From assembly GCA_903829855.1 (NCBI GenBank), contig CAIKRN010000141.1, positions 1-16,231 on the forward strand: a DNA stretch of 16,231 bases, given 5' to 3'. Position numbers and translations under genes: made by a program. Shown one piece after another: positions 13,367 through 16,231 of the stretch (the first letter of the stretch is position 1; each line of letters opens with the position of its first letter). The notes below the pieces were generated by a model. It was not told the DNA's origin. It searched no databases and saw only the letters and a list, made by a program, of their open reading frames with translations. The DNA is from an uncultured Opitutia bacterium. GTDB lineage: Bacteria; Verrucomicrobiota; Verrucomicrobiia; Opitutales; UBA953.

Positions 13367-14821
13367 ATGTCCTGCCATCAATTCGAGAACATGCATTCGC
13401 GGCGGGAGTTCCTGCAAAAGACCGGCCTCGGCCTAGGCGCGGGGGCAATGGCTCACCTCCTCGGCGGGTGCGCTTCGAGCAGTGTCGCCGATGATCCGCA
13501 TATCAACGGTCTAGCTGGGCTCCCCCACTTCGCACCCAAGGCTAAGCGCGTCATCTGCTTATTCCAATCGGGCGGCCCCTCGCACCTCGACCTCTACGAC
13601 CCCAAGCCCGAACTCGAGCGGCAGTTCGACAAAGACCTCCCCGACTCCATCCGGCGCGGCCAGCGTATCACTGGTATGGTGGCCTCGCAGACCCGCCTCG
13701 CCTGCCAACCCTCACGCTACAAGTTCACGCGCCACGGCCAAAGCGGCACCGAGCTCAGCGAACTCCTGCCGCACATCGGCGGCATCGCCGATGACATCTG
13801 TCTCGTTCGCTCGATGCACACCGAGGCGATCAATCACGACCCCGCGATCACCTTCTTCCAGACCGGCAGCCAATTACCTGGCCGTCCCAGCATGGGAGCT
13901 TGGACGGATTACGGCCTCGGTCGCATGAACGACAACCTCCCTTCGTTTGTCGTCCTCATCTCGGTCAATAAGGAAAAATCTGGCCAAGGCTTGCTAGCCC
14001 GACTCTGGGGCAGCGGTTTCCTGCCGAGTGCGCACCAAGGCGTGCAGTTCCGTGGCGCCGGTGAACCCGTGCTTTACTTACGAGACCCCGACGGGCTCAC
14101 GCGTGATCAACGTAAAGCCATGCTCGAAGGCGTCAACGAGCTCAACCGCATCAACCTTGCCCAGGCCGGCGATCCGGAAATCAGTGCGCGCATCAGCCAA
14201 GCCGAGATGGCCTACCGCATGCAGGCCAGCGTGCCCGAGCTCATGGACCTGAAAGGCGAGAGTAAGACCGTCATGGATAGTTATGGACCCGACGTGAATA
14301 CACCCGGTTCGTTTGCACGTAATGCGCTGCTCGCCCGTCGGCTCGCTGAAAAAGGCGTCCGTTTCATCCAACTCTACCACCGCGACTGGGATCACCACGG
14401 CAGCTTACAGGACCTCCTGCCGAAAATGACTCGCGATGTCGACCAACCCGCCGCCGCGCTCGTCAAGGATCTCAAACAACGTGGCATGCTTGATGACACC
14501 CTCGTCATCTGGGGCGGTGAATTCGGCCGGACCCCTTACGCCCAAGGCGGTGCCAATCGCGAAAAATACGGACGCGACCACCACGGCAAGGCCTACTCCA
14601 TCTGGATGGCAGGGGGAGGCATTAAGCCCGGCACGAGTTTCGGCTCTACGGATGACTTCGGCTTCAATACCCAGGATAACCCCGTGCATGTGCATGACCT
14701 GCAGGCCACCATCCTGCATTGCCTTGGCATCAACCACGAGCGCCTTACCTATCGCTTCCAGGGCCGCCAATTCCGCCTCACCGACGTGCACGGCCGCGTC
14801 GTCCGCGATATACTCGCGTAG
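13367..14821 (+). CDS. DUF1501 protein B, Tat-type lipoprotein candidate
   Basis: A 484-residue paralogue of DUF1501-A; WGGEFGRTP at 382-390 and HVHDLQATILHCLG near the end are shared almost word for word. The N-terminus differs: twin-arginine motif SRREFLQK (Arg12-Arg13), a hydrophobic stretch, then a lipobox LGGC with Cys35, so the mature protein may be a Tat-exported lipoprotein anchored in a membrane. Two starts are possible, ATG 13367 (5 bp after the PSD1-B stop) and ATG 13391, which begins MHSRREF and gives a more typical Tat leader; lipobox and domain are unaffected. It is the last gene of the run, followed by a 336-bp gap with an inverted repeat that may end the transcript. Reaction unknown, as for the family. 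Confidence 0.92.
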   Translation: MSCHQFENMHSRREFLQKTGLGLGAGAMAHLLGGCASSSVADDPHINGLAGLPHFAPKAKRVICLFQSGGPSHLDLYDPKPELERQFDKDLPDSIRRGQRITGMVASQTRLACQPSRYKFTRHGQSGTELSELLPHIGGIADDICLVRSMHTEAINHDPAITFFQTGSQLPGRPSMGAWTDYGLGRMNDNLPSFVVLISVNKEKSGQGLLARLWGSGFLPSAHQGVQFRGAGEPVLYLRDPDGLTRDQRKAMLEGVNELNRINLAQAGDPEISARISQAEMAYRMQASVPELMDLKGESKTVMDSYGPDVNTPGSFARNALLARRLAEKGVRFIQLYHRDWDHHGSLQDLLPKMTRDVDQPAAALVKDLKQRGMLDDTLVIWGGEFGRTPYAQGGANREKYGRDHHGKAYSIWMAGGGIKPGTSFGSTDDFGFNTQDNPVHVHDLQATILHCLGINHERLTYRFQGRQFRLTDVHGRVVRDILA

Positions 14822-14835
14822 ACGACTAAGGTTTC

Positions 14836-14863
14836 GGCGGCTGGCGGCTGGCGGTTGGCGGGT
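14836..14863. repeat. Four tandem heptamers GGCGGNT
   Basis: GGCGGCT, GGCGGCT, GGCGGTT, GGCGGGT in register, followed by AGG, so the block ends in GGTAGG. The same 7-bp theme occurs as GCGGTTG/A in three copies at 111-131 and 3366-3386 and two copies at 288-301. Confidence 0.7.
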
Positions 14864-14873
14864 AGGATAATCA

Positions 14874-15007
14874 TCTCAGGTCACAGGTCTCGGCTGTCGG
14901 GTATCAAGTGCGGGTCCTCAGGTTCGGGTGCAGGTGCGGGCCTGAACTTGTACCTGGTGCCGAACACCTGAACCCGGGACCTGACGGCCGAGACCCGTGA
15001 CCTGAGA
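14874..15007. repeat. 134-bp imperfect inverted repeat (possible terminator or cruciform)
   Basis: Outer arms 14874-14894 and 14987-15007 are complementary at 20 of 21 positions. Inward the pairing continues imperfectly (for example GGTTCGGGTG near 14921 against CACCTGAACC near 14966). The word CAGGT and its complement ACCTG recur many times in both arms. The RNA could fold into one long hairpin and may end the upstream operon, but there is no T run. No transposase or reading frame is inside. Confidence 0.75.
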
Positions 15008-15061
15008 GCTGTCATTCCCTGAACGAGAAACAAAGAACCAAGAACATCATCTTCCCTCATT

Positions 15062-15067
15062 TATAAT
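15062..15067 (+). promoter_or_regulatory. Possible -10 box for the dehydrogenase-like gene
   Basis: A perfect TATAAT 90 bp before the ATG at 15158. No matching -35 was seen at 16-18 bp upstream, so this is only a candidate; the first base of the transcript would lie near 15074. Confidence 0.3.
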
Positions 15068-15157
15068 ATCAATGTGAGCGGGGCGACAACGGTCGCAATC
15101 CAGCCACTTTATGGGTTTGCGGCCACGCCTGCCGCGCGGCCATGCTCCCCCACCCCC

Positions 15158-16231
15158 ATGCGCTCTCTGCTCGCACTCGCCCTCTGTTCGGTGGTCACCT
15201 ACGCCGCCTACGATCCGCTCAACGACAAAGGACGCCCCACCGCGAGCGAACCCGCACTCTCCCCGGCCGGCACCGCCGCGGCCCTCAAGGTCCCCGCCGG
15301 CTTCCGCGTCGAGCTGATCGTTGGCGAACCCCAAATCGTCCAACCCATCGCCTACACCATCGATGACCGTGGGCGCCTCTGGATTGTCGAGAACACCAAT
15401 TACCCGGCCAGTCCTGGCGTGGCCAAGGATCGCATCCTCGTCCTCGAAGACACCAATGGCACCGGCACCTTCGACAAGCAGACGGTCTTCTGGGACAAGG
15501 CCACCTTCACCAGTGGCATCGCCGTGGGCTTTGGCGGCATCTGGCTCGGCTCTCCGCCCAACCTACTCTTCATCCCGCTCAAGGACGGCGACGAACCCAA
15601 ACCCGCCGGCGCACCGCAGGTTATGGTCGATGGCTGGGCAATGGCTGACACCCACGAGACCCTCAACGACTTCATCTGGGGCCCAGACGGCTGGCTGTAT
15701 GGCACGCATGGGATTTTCAATCGCTCTCTCGTAGGCAAACCGGGTGCTCCGGCCAGCGAGCGACTCCTCATCGAAGGAGCCGTCTGGCGCTTCCACCCAA
15801 CGCGAAAGATTTTTGAACGCTGGAGCGAAGGCGGCAGCAACCAGTGGGGTGTGGATTGGAATGACCACGGCGAAGCCTTCTTCGAAGCCTGCGTCATCCC
15901 CCACATGTGGCACGCAATTCAGGGCGCGCGCTACCAGCGCCAAGCTGGCCCGCATCCCGACACCCACACCTACGAAGACATCAAGACCATCGCCTGGGGC
16001 CGCTATGAGAAAGCCGCCTATGCGGGCGCGATGGTGTACCTCGGCGGTGCCTTCCCGGCCGAATGGCGTGACCAGTTCTTCTTCCACGACATCCATATGA
16101 ACAAGCTACGTTGCGAGACGATGGTCCCGACGGGCAGCGGCTATCGTAGCGAGAAGAAGATCGATTTCGGCGTCAGCTCCGACCGCTGGTTCCGCGGCCT
16201 CTCCCCGCAATATGGTCCGGATGGAGGCGTC
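15158..16231 (+). CDS. PVC-type membrane-bound dehydrogenase domain protein, N-terminal part
   Basis: An uninterrupted frame of 358 codons runs from ATG 15158 to the last base of the window, so the gene is cut by the window edge. Residues 1-17 look like a signal peptide (LALALCSVVTYAA). What follows matches the beta-propeller-type N-terminal domain of the PVC 'putative membrane-bound dehydrogenase' group (TIGR02604-like): VPAGFRVELIVGEPQIVQP near 50-68, RGRLWIVENTNYP near 77-89, then GPDGWLYGTHG and the signature NQWGVDWNDHGEAFFEACVIPHMWHA near 228-253. Full-length members go on for several hundred residues and often end in a heat-repeat region and a heme c CxxCH domain, which cannot be seen here. 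The start follows CACCCCC; no Shine-Dalgarno. Located after the PSD1/DUF1501 run, it fits the same exported redox and glycan programme. Confidence 0.87.
   Translation, partial: MRSLLALALCSVVTYAAYDPLNDKGRPTASEPALSPAGTAAALKVPAGFRVELIVGEPQIVQPIAYTIDDRGRLWIVENTNYPASPGVAKDRILVLEDTNGTGTFDKQTVFWDKATFTSGIAVGFGGIWLGSPPNLLFIPLKDGDEPKPAGAPQVMVDGWAMADTHETLNDFIWGPDGWLYGTHGIFNRSLVGKPGAPASERLLIEGAVWRFHPTRKIFERWSEGGSNQWGVDWNDHGEAFFEACVIPHMWHAIQGARYQRQAGPHPDTHTYEDIKTIAWGRYEKAAYAGAMVYLGGAFPAEWRDQFFFHDIHMNKLRCETMVPTGSGYRSEKKIDFGVSSDRWFRGLSPQYGPDGGV

Larger units (their letters stand above)
14822..15157. other. 336-bp gap: inverted repeat and promoter region, no gene
   Basis: No coding frame is supported. It holds heptamers (14836-14863), a 134-bp imperfect inverted repeat (14874-15007), and a stretch at 15025-15045 that on the minus strand reads GTTCTTGGTTCTTTGTTTC, close to the T-rich head of the 189-bp repeats. 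A TATAAT lies at 15062-15067. The gap separates the end of the PSD1/DUF1501 run from the dehydrogenase-like gene. Confidence 0.7.

Noticed and set aside
14874..15007. Inverted repeat as a terminal-repeat pair of an insertion sequence
   Set aside because: The arms are only about 90 bp apart with no reading frame between them and no target-site duplication that I could see.

Overview
The window looks like a chromosomal segment from the PVC superphylum, most likely Verrucomicrobiota and possibly Planctomycetota. The reasons are family-based. There is a formylglycine-type sulfatase, a secreted sugar isomerase-like TIM barrel, two copies of the pair 'PSD1 cytochrome-type protein (DUF1549/DUF1553) + DUF1501', and the start of a PVC-type membrane-bound dehydrogenase (TIGR02604-like) protein. 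These families are strongly expanded in PVC bacteria that degrade sulfated polysaccharides. The species cannot be told from the window.

Layout. 1-478 is a gene-free array of REP-like hairpins, heptamer repeats and 12-bp repeats. 479-3233 (+) holds an exported sulfatase, a small two-helix membrane protein and a secreted SGNH-type hydrolase. 3234-3551 holds a second, about 91% identical copy of a 189-bp repeat, then a terminator. 3552-5099 (-) is a compact redox-flavoured cluster, read pirin, then CDGSH iron-sulfur protein, then a DoxX-like membrane protein with a tail of six CC pairs, ending at a rho-independent terminator. 5210-5286 (+) is tRNA-Pro(CGG) with its own promoter and a 12-bp hairpin behind it. 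5373-14821 (+) is a likely operon: sugar isomerase-like protein, PSD1-A, DUF1501-A, PSD1-B, DUF1501-B. 14822-15157 holds a 134-bp imperfect inverted repeat and heptamer repeats. 15158 to the end is the N-terminal 358 codons of the dehydrogenase-like protein, open at the window edge.

How the genes fit together (inference). Nearly every + strand product has a Sec, Tat or lipoprotein signal, so this is an envelope or periplasm programme. The sulfatase removes sulfate from a glycan, the SGNH enzyme removes an ester, the isomerase-like protein acts on a released sugar, and the heme-containing PSD1 proteins with their DUF1501 partners carry out a still undefined redox or hydrolytic step. The two PSD1-DUF1501 pairs are diverged tandem paralogues, and only the second PSD1 carries a LamG-like insert.

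The least explained material lies in the non-coding DNA. It includes GTAG/CTAC-tailed hairpins arranged like REP/BIME elements without a RAYT gene in view, telomere-like CCCCTA/CCCTAA hexamer runs directly upstream of start codons, and a recurrent CCCC-ATG start context with almost no Shine-Dalgarno sequences.
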